Both the position numbers and the translations under genes were made by a program. Below are positions 38,679 to 53,014 of a stretch of 64,000 nucleotides of DNA, one piece after another. Under the pieces are notes generated by a model, which did not search any database, was not told where the DNA came from, and saw only the letters and a program-made list of their open reading frames with translations. Position 1 is the stretch's first letter. Every line of letters starts with the position of its first letter. Source of the DNA: CAKZLS01 sp963786305 (lineage in GTDB: Bacteria; Pseudomonadota; Alphaproteobacteria; Rhodospirillales; Defluviicoccaceae); contig CAWAYL010000002.1 of the NCBI GenBank assembly GCA_963786305.1, forward strand, positions 11,675-75,674. Direction: 5' to 3'.

Positions 38679-39080
38679 TCAATCTTCGTTGAACTCGCGA
38701 AGCCGGTCGATGGCGCGGCGCTGCACCTTCGTGGGACGGCCGCTTCCGGGCTCGCGCTCGGCCACTTTGTTCGGCTTCGCGGCGTCCCTGGGTTCGGCGG
38801 GTTGCGGCGGCTCGAGGTCGTCGTAAAGCGTGCGCGCTTCGGTTGCCGGCCCCCGGCGCGTGCCGAGCGCCGCGACCCGGATCACCCGAATGTGCGGTCC
38901 CTTCGGGAACGTGAGCACGTCGCCCGGTTTCAGAACGTAGTGCGCTTTCTTGACGATGGCGCCATTGACCCGCAGGCGCCCGGATGCGCACAGCCGCGTC
39001 GCCAGGGTTCGGCTCTTGCAGAAACGAGCATACCACAGCCATTTGTCGAGCCGTAGGTTTTCAGGCGGGGCGCCGGTCAT
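38679..39080 (-). CDS. S4-domain RNA-binding protein (Hsp15 type)
   Basis: About 133 residues from ATG 39080, overlapping the helicase stop by 4 nt. The S4 motif is complete: LRLDKWLWYARFCKSRTLAT, RLCASGRLRVNGAIVKKAHY and VLKPGDVLTFPKGPHIRVIR. The C-terminal tail is basic (RPTKVQRRAIDRLREF). Hsp15 binds free 50S subunits carrying nascent chains and helps ribosome recycling. Coupling to a SUV3-like helicase is common in alphaproteobacteria. Confidence 0.9.
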   Translation of the reverse strand: MTGAPPENLRLDKWLWYARFCKSRTLATRLCASGRLRVNGAIVKKAHYVLKPGDVLTFPKGPHIRVIRVAALGTRRGPATEARTLYDDLEPPQPAEPRDAAKPNKVAEREPGSGRPTKVQRRAIDRLREFNED

Positions 39081-41689
39081 TTGGGACCGTGCAGCCCGCG
39101 AAGCCCGGCGAACGGCGAGTCGACGGCCACCGCCGCCTTGTCCTTGTCCGCCCGCCGTCGCGCCCGTTTGGCGTCCTTCGATCGCCGCTTTTTGACGCGG
39201 CTGAACGTCAACGCCGTGTCCGTCCTCCCGGTCGCCCGGCGTCGCGCGGTATCCCAGCGCGGACAGGATCCCGGGCATCTCCGCCAGGGTGCATCCCGCC
39301 AGGGACAGCAGATCGGAGAGGGCGTTGAAGTCGCCGTCCCGCGCCATGGCGAACGCCCGCGCCGCCAGGCGTTCGACGATATCGATCCTGACCGCCCGAT
39401 TGCCCAGCGGCCGGTAACCGACGGCCTCGTAAAAGCCGAGGGGACACCGCGGGATCGAGGCGCACGGAGGTTCGCCCGGGCGGCGGCGGGGCCGGCATCT
39501 CGCATCCGTGATGCAGGGCCCACAGCAATCCGCGCAGCGAGACGGCGGCGGGCTTGAGCAAAGCCGGGAAGTAGATGCTCTCCCGCCCGATACGGAGCCC
39601 GAGATCCCGCAGCGACCGGCGGTCGGCGGTGCTCAAGGCCGTGACCTGGTCCATCGCCGCGTCGCGCCGCAGCGATCCGAGCGCTTCGGCGGTCTGAAAG
39701 AGCAGCCCCCGCGGCGCCCCCGAGACCGCCGCGTCCGACAGCGACAACAAAGGCGCCAGGGACGCGGTCAGGTATGATCTCAGCCATCTGTCGACGCGCT
39801 GGCGAATGGTCTCCGACGCCCGGCCGTCGAGAAGATCGCTGGGCAAGGGTTCGACCCGCGGGCGCAGAATGTCCGACCCGGCGACCAGCCGGGCGACGGC
39901 GTGCTCGCGCCACGCGATACGGTTGTCGCCGGAGTGCGTGCCGGAGAGCGTGCCGGAGAGCGTGAATGCGTCGTCGCCGTCGTCGGCGAGCTGGCGGACA
40001 CGGCGGCGGATCTCGCCGCGCAGCGCGCGGATCGCGGCCGAGGTGACGGCCCGCCCGGCGCCCCGGCCGTCACCGGCGCCGATGGCATCGACGCCCGGGT
40101 CGGCGGTGAACCGGAAGCCTTCCAGCATGCCGACGAAATGCCCTTCCACGAGAACCTCGCCCGACGCGCCGACCGCCGCCAACAGTTCCTGGCGGTCCTT
40201 GAGCCGGCCCACCAGAACCGCCGTGCGGCGATCGACGAACCGCTGGATCAGGCGTTCATGCAAGGCGTCGGACAGGGTGTCCTCGATGCCGCGTGTTCGT
40301 TCGCGCCAGTACGGAGCGTCGGCCAGCCACGCGCTCTGATGGGAGACGTAGGTCCAGGTCCGGATGTTGGCGATGCGTTGCATCAGGACTTCGATGTCGC
40401 CGTCGACGCGGTCGATGCGATCCACCTGGCGGGCCACCCAATCGGCGGGAAGGCGGCCGCCGCCATGGCCGCCGCTGCCGCCACCGTCGCCGTCGCTCAT
40501 CAGATAGCGGTAAATCCGTCCCAGAAGCCGCGCGTGGGCATCGTGCGCCACCTTGCCGAAATCCGGAATGCGGCAGATTTCCCAAAGCAGGCGAATGGCG
40601 TCGGCGCCGTGCGCGAGCCTGACGATGTCCGGTTCCTTCGAGAGCGTCGCGAGCACAAGCTCGTCATCGGCCTCGCGCGCCTTGAGCAGCCCCGGCTTGT
40701 CGGGCGGCCGCGCCAGGCTCGCTTTCAGAACGGCGAGGGAGGTGAATTTGAGATCGGCGTTGCGCCAGATACAGATACTTCAGCGGATCGAACGCGTGGC
40801 TCTCGATCCGCTCGGCGGTGTCCGCGTCCATCGGGCCGATATCGGCCGTCGTGCCGAACGTCCCGTCGTTCATGTGCCGGCCGGCGCGGCCGGCGATCTG
40901 CGCCAGTTCCGACGCCGTCAATCGCCGCGGCGCGCGGCCGTCGAATTTTCGGGTGGCGGCGAAGGCCACATGATCGACCTTCATGTTGAGGCCCATCCCG
41001 ATGGCGTCGGTGGCCACCAGGTAGTCCACCTCGCCGGCCTGGTACATGGCGACCTGGGAATTCCGGGTGCGCGGACTGAGGGCGCCGAGCACGATGGCGG
41101 CGCCGCCCCGCTGGCGGCGGATCAACTCGGCGATGGCGTAGACCTCGGAGATGCTGAAGCCGACCACGGCGCTGCGCGGCGGCAGCCGGGAAATCTTCGT
41201 CTGACCGCTGTAGCGCAGCGTCGAAAAGCGCGGCCGGCTCATGAACTCCGCCTCGGGCACCAGGCGGCGGAGCAGCCCTCGGGCGGTTTCGGCGCCCATG
41301 AACATGGTTTCCAGCGATCCGCGCGCGTCCAGCAGCCGTTCCGTAAAGACGTGGCCGCGGTCCGGATCGGCGCACATCTGAATCTCGTCGATGCCGAGAA
41401 ACGCGACCTGCCGGGTCAACGGCATGGATTCGACGGTACACAAAAAATACCGGGCATCGGGGGGAACGATCTTCTCCTCGCCGGTAATCAGCGCGACCTG
41501 GCGCGGACCCTTGATGTTGACGGCCCGGTCATAGTTTTCCCGGGCCAGGAGCCGCAGCGGAAATCCGATCATTCCGGACTCGTAACCCAGCATGCGCTCC
41601 ATGGCCAGGTGCGTCTTTCCGGTGTTGGTGGGCCCGAGGACAGCCACGACGCGAGAGAGACGACCCGGCGGCTGGGTGGTGATCTGCAT
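39077..41689 (-). CDS. SUV3/MgpS-like superfamily 2 RNA helicase (frameshifted)
   Basis: About 870 residues. The N-terminal frame reads VVAVLGPTNTGKTHLAMERM (Walker A), then LLARENYDRAV, ALITGEEKIVP, VAFLGIDEIQMCADPDRGHV (DEIQ box II) and LVATDAIGMGLNMKVDHVAF, with the arginine-finger motif QIAGRAGRHMNDGTFG. An indel near 40735 leads to KEPDIVRLAHGADAIRLLWE and the long C-terminal region with segment YLMSDGDGGG. Another near 39480 and one near 39210 give the lysine-rich tail (RSKDAKRARRRADKDKAAV). I place the start at ATG 41689 (MQITTQPPGRLSRVV). Related to mitochondrial SUV3, probably an RNA-turnover helicase. Confidence 0.88.
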
Positions 41690-41767
41690 GGCCTGAACTT
41701 TGCCTTTTTGACACGCGAAAGCAAGCGGGGACATCCGAAAGCAAGCGGGAAGGCGGACGGCGAACGC

Positions 41768-42617
41768 CTACTCCGCTCGCGACCGCATTTCGCTGCAGCC
41801 GGGCGCGAATATCGCCGGCGCGGGTCTCCAGCGCCGCGGCTTCGTCCGCCGCGATCGGTCTCGCGCAGAACGACGCGCCAGCTTCTCCAGCGGTCTGGGC
41901 CACGCCCGGGTTCTCCGGCCCCAGCCTCTTTTCCTGGATCGCCAACGCGCGCCGCAACAGCGGTTCCGCGTCTTCGGGGCGGTCCTCGTCGACGATACAG
42001 CGTGGCCAGCTTGTCGAGGCTCGTGGCCACCTGCGGGTGCTCGGGTCCGAGGGTGGTCTCGAAGATCCCCTGGGCGCGCATGTACAGCGGCCGTGCCGCG
42101 TCGTAGTCGCCCTGAACGCGATAAAGCTCGGCCATGTTGGTCAGGCTCAGGGCGACGCTGGCATGATTGGCGCCGTACGCGCCCTCGAGAATGGCCAGCG
42201 CCCGCTTCTGCGCGGTCTCCGCCTCGTTCGTAACCGCTGCTGCGTCCGGTAAAGGGCCGCGAGATTGTTGAGGCTCATGGCCACGTTCGGGTGATCCTCG
42301 GTGAGCAGGTTTCCCCAGGTGGCGATGGCGCGCCGGTAAAGCGGCTCGGCTTCCGCGAAGCGGCCCTGCGTCTGATACAAAAGGGCGAGATAGTTCAGGG
42401 TATAGGGAAGGTGCGGGTCTCCGGGGCCGATATTCCGCGCTTCTTCGAGCGCGGCGAGGACCTCGCGTTCCGCCTCGGCATCGTTGCCGCGTTCGTGCGC
42501 CGCCCGGGCGGCTTCCATGTAGTCCTTCCAGGTATCGGCGCGGACCGCCGCCGGGGCGAACGCGAGCATCAGCCACAGGCAGAAAACGGCCGAACGGCAT
42601 GCAAACCTGTAAAGCAT
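41768..42617 (-). CDS. Secreted tetratricopeptide-repeat protein (frameshifted)
   Basis: From ATG 42617 a signal peptide (FCLWLMLAFAPAAVRA) is followed by kinesin-light-chain-like TPR units of about 42 residues: YTLNYLALLYQTQGRFAEAE, then NVAMSLNNLAALYRTQQRY, then SVALSLTNMAELYRVQGDYD and QVATSLDKLATLYR. Indels lie near 42245, 41995 and possibly 41800; with the last one the protein ends RSEMRSRAE before TAG at 41768-41770. Exported scaffold, no enzymatic motif. Confidence 0.8.
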
Positions 42618-42672
42618 CGAACCTTCCACCGGGCGCCTCACTTCGCAAGCGGGACAAGCTGCGGGGCGGCGA

Positions 42673-43347
42673 TCAGCGTCCATCGACCATCGGCACGAAG
42701 GCTACCGGCAGCTTGCGCTCCTTGTCGAGGGTTCCGTCATCACGTTTGACGCAGCGGTACAGCATCTGGGTCTCGTTGCGTTCGCCCACGGGAATGACCA
42801 TGCGGCCGCCGGGTTTCAGCTGGTCCACCAGGGCTCGCGGGGATCCGCGGCGGCGCCGACGTCACCATCACCGCGTCGAACGGCGCCGCTTCGGGCCAGC
42901 CCTCGTAGCCGTCGCCGATGCGCGCTCTCGATGTTGTCGTAGCCGAGTTCGCGGAGGCGCCGGGCGGCGTCCTCGGCGAGTTCCCGGACGACCTCCACGG
43001 TGTAGACCCGCCCCGCGACCTCGGCAAGAACCGCGGCCTGATAGCCGCAGCCGGTGCCGATTTCCAGAACCCGGTCGCCGGGCTCGAGATCCAGGAGATC
43101 GGTCATGACCGCCACGATGTAGGGCTGCGAGATCGTCTGCCCGTGGCCGATGGCCAGCGGCCGGTTGACGTAGGCCAAATGCAGCTCGGCGGGTGGCACG
43201 AATGCATGCCGCGGCACCTTGGCCATGGCCGCCATGACCCGGTCCGAATACGCCGCCGCGCCCGGTCCAGCCCTGCGTTTCGCGGGCCTCGGCTTCGATC
43301 TCCTGCAGCAAGCGCCGGCGTGGCCCGGCGAAACTCTCGTCATTCAT
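42673..43347 (-). CDS. pcm: Protein-L-isoaspartate O-methyltransferase (frameshifted)
   Basis: From ATG 43347 it reads MNDESFAGPRRRLLQEIEAE, then AAYSDRVMAAMAKVPRHAFV, AIGHGQTISQPYIVAVMTDL and the SAM motif RVLEIGTGCGYQAAVLAEVA. Downstream frames give GYEGWPEAAPFDAVMVT (shift near 42930) and GGRMVIPVGERNETQMLYRC, ending FVPMVDGR before the stop at 42673-42675. Indels lie near 43265, 42930 and 42830. It repairs isoaspartyl residues by SAM-dependent methylation. Confidence 0.92.
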
Positions 43348-43493
43348 GGCCTTGAGATTCCCCGCTTGGCCGAGCGTTTCGAGCACGCTCGCGATCGCCC
43401 CGGCGCCGGGTGCTTGCGAATGGCGGCATCATCGCACATATCACGGCCCGAGTAGGTTACCATCTAAACTCCAACGGGGGATGACGCCACACC

Positions 43494-45374
43494 ATGACGC
43501 AGGAGACGTTCACATTTCAGACCGAAGTCAGCAAGCTGCTCGACATCGTTGCCCACTCTCTCTACACCCACAAGGAAATCTTCCTCCGCGAGCTCATATC
43601 CAACGCCTCCGACGCGTGCGACCGCTTGCGCTATCTGGCGCTGACCGAACCGGACCTGATTGCCGGCGATCCCGATTTCAAGATCCGCCTCGTCGTCGAC
43701 AAGGACGCCAAGACCCTCAGCATTATCGATAACGGCATCGGCCTCAACCGCCAGGACCTGGTGGATACGCTGGGCACCATCGCGCGGTCCGGCACCCAGA
43801 ACTTCGCCGCCCAACTCACCGGCGACTCGAAGAAGGACGTGGCGCTGATCGGCCAGTTCGGGGTCGGCTTCTATTCGGCGTTCATGGTGGCCGACAAGGT
43901 CGACGTGCTGACCCGCAAGGCCGGCGAGCACGCAGGCATGGCTGTGGAGTTCCGACGGCAAGGGCGAGTTCACCATCGAGGAAGCGTCCCGCGACGAACG
44001 CGGCACATCGGTCATCGTCCATCTCAACAAGGACGCGCACGAGTTTCTCGAGGAGATGCGCCTTCGCAACGTGGTCAAGACCTATTCCGACCATATCGGC
44101 TTTCCCATCGAGTTCGGCGACGCCGAGGGCGCCGAGACGATGAACGCCGCGTCGTCGCTGTGGACGCGCGCCAAGAAGGACATCACCGAGGAGCAGTACA
44201 AGGAATTCTACCATCACGTGGGCCACGCCTTCGACGACCCGTGGCTCACCCTGCACAACCGGGTCGAGGGCGTGCTGTCCTACACCAGCTTGCTGTTCGT
44301 TCCGTCGGCGCCGCCGTTCGACCTGTTCCAGCCGGAACGCAAGGGCCACGTCAAACTCTACGTCAAGCGGGTGTTCATCACCGACGACTGCGAGGGGCTG
44401 TTGCCGCCGTATCTCCGGTTCCTGCGCGGCGTCGTCGACTCCGAGGACCTGCCGCTCAACATCAGCCGCGAGACGTTCCAGCACGACCCGCGCCTCGCCA
44501 AGATGCGCGCCGGCCTGGTCAAGCGTGTGCTCGATGCGCTGGAGAAGAAGGCGGAGAAGGCACCGGAGGAATTCGAGACATTCTGGGATAATTTCGGCGC
44601 CGTTCTCAAGGAAGGCATCTACGAGGATTTCGAAAACCGCGACCGGATCCTGAAACTGTGCCGGTTCCACAGCACGGCGGGCGACGGCCTGACGACGCTG
44701 CAAGCCTACGTCGAGCGGATGAAGGAGGGTCAGGACGCCATCTACACCATCAGCGGCGAGCAGCTCGCCGGATTGCGCCGGAGCCCGCAGCTCGAGGGGT
44801 TCAAGGCCAAGGGCGTGGAGGTCCTGTTGCTCACCGATCCCATCGACGAATTCTGGACCCAGGCCGTCGGGACCTTCCAGGAGAAGCCGTTCAAGTCGGC
44901 GGCCGCGGCCGGGGCCGACCTGAGCAAGATCGCCGCCGGCGACGGCGGCGACGGATGCCAAGGCCGAAGACGAACCGCCGGCCGGCCTCGACCGGCTGAT
45001 CGCCGCGCTCAAAGCGTACTGGGCGAGGTCGGTCAAGGACGTCCGGGCATCGGAGCGTTTGACCGACAGCGCCGTGTGCCTGGTGGCGGCCGAGGGGGAC
45101 ATGGACATTTACATGGAGAAGCTGCTCAAACAGAGCCAGCGTCTGGGCGCCGACGTCGCGACGGCGCGCATTCTCGAACTGAACCCGGGACATCCGCTGA
45201 TCAAGCGGCTGGCGAGCCTGGCGGACGCGGACGGCGCGGAGGCGACATTGGCGGACGCGGCGTATCTGCTTCTGGATCAGGCGCGCATCATCGAGGGAGA
45301 AATTCCCGGCCGACCCGGTGGCATTCTCGCAGAGACTGGCTTCGGTGATGGAGAAGGGGCTGGCGGCGTCTTGA
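43494..45374 (+). CDS. htpG: Chaperone protein HtpG (Hsp90; frameshifted)
   Basis: About 627 residues. ETFTFQTEVSKLLDIVAHSL opens the ATPase domain, which has ELISNASDACDRLRYLALTE, IIDNGIGLNRQDLVDTLGTI and GQFGVGFYSAFMVADKV. After an indel near 43950 the middle domain follows (RVEGVLSYTSLLFVPSAPPF, LPLNISRETFQHDPRLAKMR) and then the C-terminal domain with VCLVAAEGDMDIYMEKLL and ILELNPGHPLIKRLA. Two further indels lie near 44945 and 45305, the last giving the normal ending FSQRLASVMEKGLAAS before TGA 45372-45374. Housekeeping status argues that the breaks are sequence errors. Confidence 0.95.
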
Positions 45375-45535
45375 TCGGCGGCGATTCCGCCGCCGCGGCC
45401 CACGCCGCGTTTGCGGCAGGGCCGCACGTCGAGCCCTCTGAAGGGCATGGCGCGCCGGTGTCTGGTACGCGACCGGTGTCTGGCACGCGGCCGGCACCCG
45501 CGTGAGCGGACCGCGATCGGCGCGCGTCATCTGGG

Positions 45536-45775
45536 CTAGCGCGAACGAAGCCCTTCACGGGTGGCGACGATGAGCGTGCGCAGCGCCGCCGAATTGACGC
45601 CGTCGCAGCGCATGATCGCTTCCGTCACCGGATCCTTCAGCAAATCTTCCAACCGAGGTTCCGTACCTCCTTCCGAATAGGGATCATTTCTTCGTGGCCG
45701 CCTCCGGGGCAATCGCGATCGGAGATGGCGCGCTTCTTTAGCTTTCGGCCTGTGGTCAGCCTTTAAACCAAACAT
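45536..45775 (-). CDS. Small conserved-type protein of unknown function
   Basis: 79 residues from ATG 45775 (MFGLKADHRPKAKEARHLRS); an open frame extends upstream to 45865. A basic N-terminal half (RSRLPRRRPRRN) is followed by an acidic/helical half (RLEDLLKDPVTEAIMRCDGV). The DPV-x3-IM-x2-DGV pattern resembles short alphaproteobacterial proteins I recall but cannot name. No function is assigned. Confidence 0.55.
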   Translation of the reverse strand: MFGLKADHRPKAKEARHLRSRLPRRRPRRNDPYSEGGTEPRLEDLLKDPVTEAIMRCDGVNSAALRTLIVATREGLRSR

Positions 45776-46068
45776 CGCATCCTCCCTAGCAACATCGATA
45801 AACCTTGTCGTTGATGGCCGGCTTGTTCGTTCAAAACACACCTCACCATCGCGCAGGCACTTCATTCTTATTCGGTGTTGGCTAAGTATTCTTTAGTTTT
45901 CTTGGACGTTTTGTTACACAATTGTGTTCACGGAACTCCTCGCTATTAACCAATTTTGGACTTTTGCGAGGCCAAATTCCGCCCCATAGAGGGCATTATA
46001 GCATTCGCGTGCGCAAAAACAAGCGGAATGGTAGAATGATCCGGTATCTGAAACACTTTTGAAGAGTT
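45776..46068. other. AT-richer intergenic region without recognised gene
   Basis: About 290 bp clearly lower in GC than its neighbours, with runs such as GTTTTCTTGG and TTTGTTACACAATTG. It separates the small minus-strand gene from the DUF1223 gene. I see no coding pattern, no clear hairpin terminator and no tRNA. It probably carries the promoter of the small gene; the rest is unexplained. Confidence 0.5.
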
Positions 46069-46817
46069 TTAATTTGCGTCCAGCATGAGCCGCGCGGCAC
46101 CCAGAATCCGGCCGTTTCCGCCGGCCTGGACAATGACGGCGCACCCCGCCGGCCTTGCCGGATTCCGTCGCGGCCGGCGCCGGCAGGGATATGGACATGG
46201 CCTCGCCGTCCCAGGAGCCGATACGGGTAAAGCTGCGCACGACATTGAACGTCCGCGACGTCCGGCCCGCGGTTCTCGCCGCCGCCGACCGGCGTGACAT
46301 GCTCGTGGTCGAACAGCGCCAGCCAGACGGCCGCGTCTTCGGCGCCAGAACCGATAGCGGCGCCGATGGAGACTACCATCTGGTCGTCGGCCTCGGCGGC
46401 GGCGGCGCGCGTGATGGTCCACGGCCACGGGGCTTCCGGCCGCGCGCGGGCAATCCGATCCAGAACGTCCTGGCGCCGGGAGCCGGCTGCCTGATAGGCG
46501 CCCTGGATCGACCACCTGCGGAGTGTAGACGTAGCGGAGCCCGAAGTCCTTGGCATAAGCCCGCTGACGCTCGCTGTTGACGGGCTGCGCGAGGGTGTCC
46601 CGCCAGCCGAGATAATCCCAGTAGTCGACGTGGTGCGAGAGCGCCAGGATGTCGTCGCGTTCGGCAAGCTCGCCGATCAGCGCGTCGGCGGGCGGGCAGG
46701 AAGAACAGCCCTGGGAGGTGAACAGCTCGACCACCGTCAGCGGCGGTTCCCCGGCCGCCAGCGGGAGCGGCGGCGAAGCGCAACGAAAGCCGCGAGAAGG
46801 GCGCGCCGGAGCGGCAT
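46069..46817 (-). CDS. DUF1223 thioredoxin-like secreted protein (frameshifted)
   Basis: The signal peptide is MPLRRALLAAFVAL at ATG 46817, in a frame different from the mature part. Mature sequence TVVELFTSQGCSSCPPADAL has the CxxC of DUF1223, followed by LSHHVDYWDYLGWRDTLAQP and RYVYTPQVVD. Downstream pieces in two other frames read QAAGSRRQDVLDRIARAR, WLALFDHEHVTPVGGGEN and VVRSFTRIGSWDGEAMSISL, ending AARLMLDAN before TAA 46069-46071. Indels lie near 46780, 46510, 46270 and 46170. About 245 residues, likely a periplasmic thiol protein of unknown partner. Confidence 0.85.
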
Positions 46818-46901
46818 TGATCATACGGATGACACATAGCGGCCGCCGCCGCGGGCGGCCAATCACATGCCGGTGATGACGGCCCGGGCCGCTTCTCCCG
46901 A

Positions 46902-49642
<2,741 letters not shown>

Positions 49643-49797
49643 GATTTCTCTCCTCCGGGGGTCACGACCGGGTGGTTCTCAAGCATACTTCGGCGAACCT
49701 GTCCAGTCCCGTAACGACAGATGGGGCGCCGGACGCCTTTGAGCACGAACTGATTTGTGCGACTATCGCAAAAACTGTTAGGGGGCATATCCAAGTC

Positions 49798-50241
49798 ATG
49801 AGCATCCACAGAGACAGCCTGATCATTCCGGCGCCGCCGGAGCGGATCTTCGATCTCGTCGCCGACGTGGAGCGCTACCCCGAGTTCCTGCCGCTGTGGC
49901 TGGACGCGCGGATCTACCGCCACCAGGACGAGACCACCTACTTCACCGAGCAGGAAGTGGGCCTCGGTCCGCTGCACGAGCGGTTCCGCACCAAAACCGT
50001 GATGACCCGGCCGGACATCATCGAGGTCACGTCCCATGACGGCCTGTTCCGCGATTTCCGCATCCGGTGGACCTTCGAGGACGCCGGCGTCGGCGGCAAG
50101 GCCGCGTGCCGCGCCAATGTCGCGCTCACCTGGCAGGTCCGTTCGTGGCTGATGCAGCGGGCGATCGATCTGGTCCTGCCGGAGACCGCCCGGTCCATGG
50201 TCGAGGCCTTCGCGCGGCGCGCCCGGCGGACCGAGGCCTGA
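49798..50241 (+). CDS. Coq10/RatA-type START-domain protein
   Basis: 147 residues from ATG 49798. DSLIIPAPPERIFDLVADVE with RYPEFLPLWLDARIY is the hallmark N-terminus; RIRWTFEDAG and LTWQVRSWLMQRAIDLVLP complete the SRPBCC fold. Homologues bind ubiquinone and support respiratory electron transport (Coq10), or were described as the RatA toxin; a lipid/quinone-binding role is the more likely. Divergent from acnA. Confidence 0.88.
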   Translation: MSIHRDSLIIPAPPERIFDLVADVERYPEFLPLWLDARIYRHQDETTYFTEQEVGLGPLHERFRTKTVMTRPDIIEVTSHDGLFRDFRIRWTFEDAGVGGKAACRANVALTWQVRSWLMQRAIDLVLPETARSMVEAFARRARRTEA

Positions 50242-50295
50242 ACCCATACATTCCGGGCGCGTTGCGCGTGTGACTTCGCCCACTCCGCGTGGTAA

Positions 50296-52993
50296 ATGGA
50301 GCTCATGAGCATGTCCCGCCTGGGCCTCCGCCTGACCCCGCACGGGCACCTCGTTGCCGAGGAGGCCGAAGACTCTCCAGAGCTGGAAGACAAGATCGCG
50401 GCGCGGCTTATCGAGGCCTTTGCCCGAGGTTCCGGAGACGGCCTGATGCAGCTGGGGGCGGGCGAGGTGGGGCGGGCATTACCGCCCGTTCTTGTCTGGT
50501 GGCGCGACTTCGCGGCGCGCTATGTCGAGGGGCTGTGCGCGCGTTGGTCGGACGCGGCCTCCGCGGTGCCGCCACCGGATGAAGGTGAACGCGCCACCCT
50601 GGTGCTGACGGCGCCGATGATGCCCGGGGCCGAGTACCTGAACCCGGATGTCTTGAAGGCGCTCTGGGAGGAGGTGGGAACAGCCTTCGAGGCCTCCCTG
50701 GCTGGTGCCGGATTCAATCTCCAGGCCTTTCTCAAGAGTTTGAACCCGGCCTGGAACCTGGTCGGGCGGGTGCATTTCAATCTGGCGGAAAACCGGCGCG
50801 ATCCCGATCTGCCCTTCGCTTTCCTGGCGACCTACACCACGGGGCTGTCGGCGAAGGCGACGGCCCAGCATGTGCCGCTCGGGCAGGCGTTGAGCGAATA
50901 TTCCGGGGCGGCGAACCGCGACAAGTTGCTGTCGCTGCTGGTGCCGGTGCAGCGCGCCGCCGAAACCTGTGGCTGGCTGAAGGCGACGGTCGACGCGGGA
51001 GAAATATTCCATCCCCTGCGTTGGGGTGTGGCGGAGGCGTCGCAATTCCTCGCCAGTGCGCCCGAGTTGGAAAGCGCTGGCGTGATCGTGCGCATGCCCG
51101 CCACATGGCGCGCTAATCGCCCCGCGCGGCCGATGGTCGCGGCGACGATCGGCGCGAGCGCCCCGTCCGGTACGGGCCTCGATGGGCTGCTCGATTTCCA
51201 GGTGGACGTTGCGCTGGAGGGAGAGCCGCTTACCGCGGAGGAGATCGCCGCGCTGCTCGCCGGCACCGAGGCGCTGGTTTTGTTGCGCGGCCAATGGGTG
51301 GAGGTCGACCGCGAACGCCTGGAACGCGCGATGCGGCAATTCAAGGAGGCGGAAACCCTGGCCGCGGAGAAGCGGCCTATCCTTTGCCGAGGCCATGCGC
51401 ATGCTGGCCGGGGCGATGATCACCGAAGACGGCCACGGACATCGACGTCGCCGATTGGTCGCAGGTGACGCCCGGGCCTTTTCTCGCCAAGACGCTGAAG
51501 GCGTTGCGCAGCCCCGATGGCGCGTTTGTCGATCCCGGCCCGGCCTTCAAGGGAAAGCTACGGCCCTATCAGATGGCGGGAGTGCAATGGATGCACCTTC
51601 TGAGCGGGCTTGGGCTGGGGGCATGCCTCGCCGACGATATGGGACTGGGAAAGACGATCCAGGTGCTGTCGCTGCTTCTGACGCAGGGGCGTGAAAACAA
51701 GGAAAAGCAACCGAGCCTGCTGGTGGCGCCGGCCTCGCTGCTCGCCAACTGGGTGGCGGAAATCGAGCGATTCTGCCCCAGCCTGAACGCCTTGATCGTG
51801 CACTCTTCAACCATGTCGGCGGAACGGATGAAACAATTGACGCCGGACGGGTTCGCGGGCCGCGACCTGGTGATCACCAGCTATGGCACGCTCCTGCGCT
51901 CGCCCGTTCTGGCGGAGACCAGCTGGCGCCTGCTCGTCCTCGACGAAGCCCAGGCGATCAAGAACCCGAAGGCCAAGCAGACCCGGGCGGCCAAGGCCCT
52001 GAAGGCGAAGGCGCGCGTCGCGCTGACCGGCACCCCGGTAGAGAACCACCTGGGCGACCTGTGGTCGATCTTCGATTTCATCAACCCCGGCCTTCTCGGA
52101 ACGTCCAGACAGTTCTCCAACTACGCCAAGGGACTGGCGGAGCGCGCCCACAATCCCTATGGCCCCCTGCGCGACCTGGTGCGCCCCTATATCCTGCGAC
52201 GGATGAAGACGGACAAGTCGGTCATCGACGACCTGCCGGACAAGACCGAGGTCAAGGCGTACTGCACCTTAAGCCGCAAGCAGGCGGCGCTCTACGAGCA
52301 GACGGTGTCGGATCTGGGCGAGGCGCTCGAGGGGTCCGAGGGAATTCAGCGCAAGGGTGTCGTGCTGGCGACCCTGATGCGTCTGAAACAGATCTGCAAC
52401 CATCCTTCCCAGTGGCTGAAAAAGGATGCCTGGTCGGAGGCCGAAAGCGGCAAATTCGCTCGTTTGCGCGAAATCGCCGAGGTCGTGGCGGCACGGCAGG
52501 AGAAGATGCTGGTCTTCACCCAGTTCCGCGAGACGACGGCGCCCCTGCGAGCAATTTCTGGGACGGGTTTTTGGCCGCCCGGGCGCGGTTCTCCATGGGG
52601 GCACGGCGGTGAAGAGCCGCAATGCCATGGTGCGAACCTTCCAGGAAGACGAGACCGTCCCGTTTTTCATTCTGTCGCTGAAAGCGGGAGGTTCCGGCTT
52701 GACGCTGACCGCGGCATCCCACGTCGTGCATTTCGATCGCTGGTGGAACCCGGCGGTGGAGAATCAAGCCACCGACCGGGCCTTCCGCATCGGCCAGAAG
52801 AAGAACGTGCTGGTGCACAAGTTCGTCTGCCGTGGCACGGTCGAGGAAAAGATTGACGCGATGATCGAGGAGAAGAAGACTCTGTCGGAGCATCTGCTGG
52901 CCGGATCCGGCGAGATCAATTTGACCGAGATGAAGGATGACGCGCTGCTGCGAACTCGTCGCCCTTGATCTGAACGCCGCAATGAAGGACTGA
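50296..52993 (+). CDS. SNF2-family DEAD/DEAH-box helicase (frameshifted)
   Basis: About 899 residues. The N-terminal region (to about 51370) includes the conserved SNF2-associated module with SLNPAWNLVGRVHFNLAENR. After an indel near 51385 and another near 51440 the ATPase core follows: LRPYQMAGVQWMHLLSGLGL, ADDMGLGKTIQVLSLLL (Walker A), LVLDEAQAIKNPKAKQTRA (DEAQ), ALTGTPVENHLGDLWSIFDF and, after a shift near 52555, LEQFLGRVFGR, SLKAGGSGLTLTAASHVVHF, RWWNPAVENQATDRAFRIGQ. A last shift near 52945 would end the protein LDLNAAMKD at 52993. It pairs with the next SWIM gene, a known genomic association. Confidence 0.9.
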
Positions 52994-53014
52994 AGAGAGC
53001 GAAAGACTGAAGAG

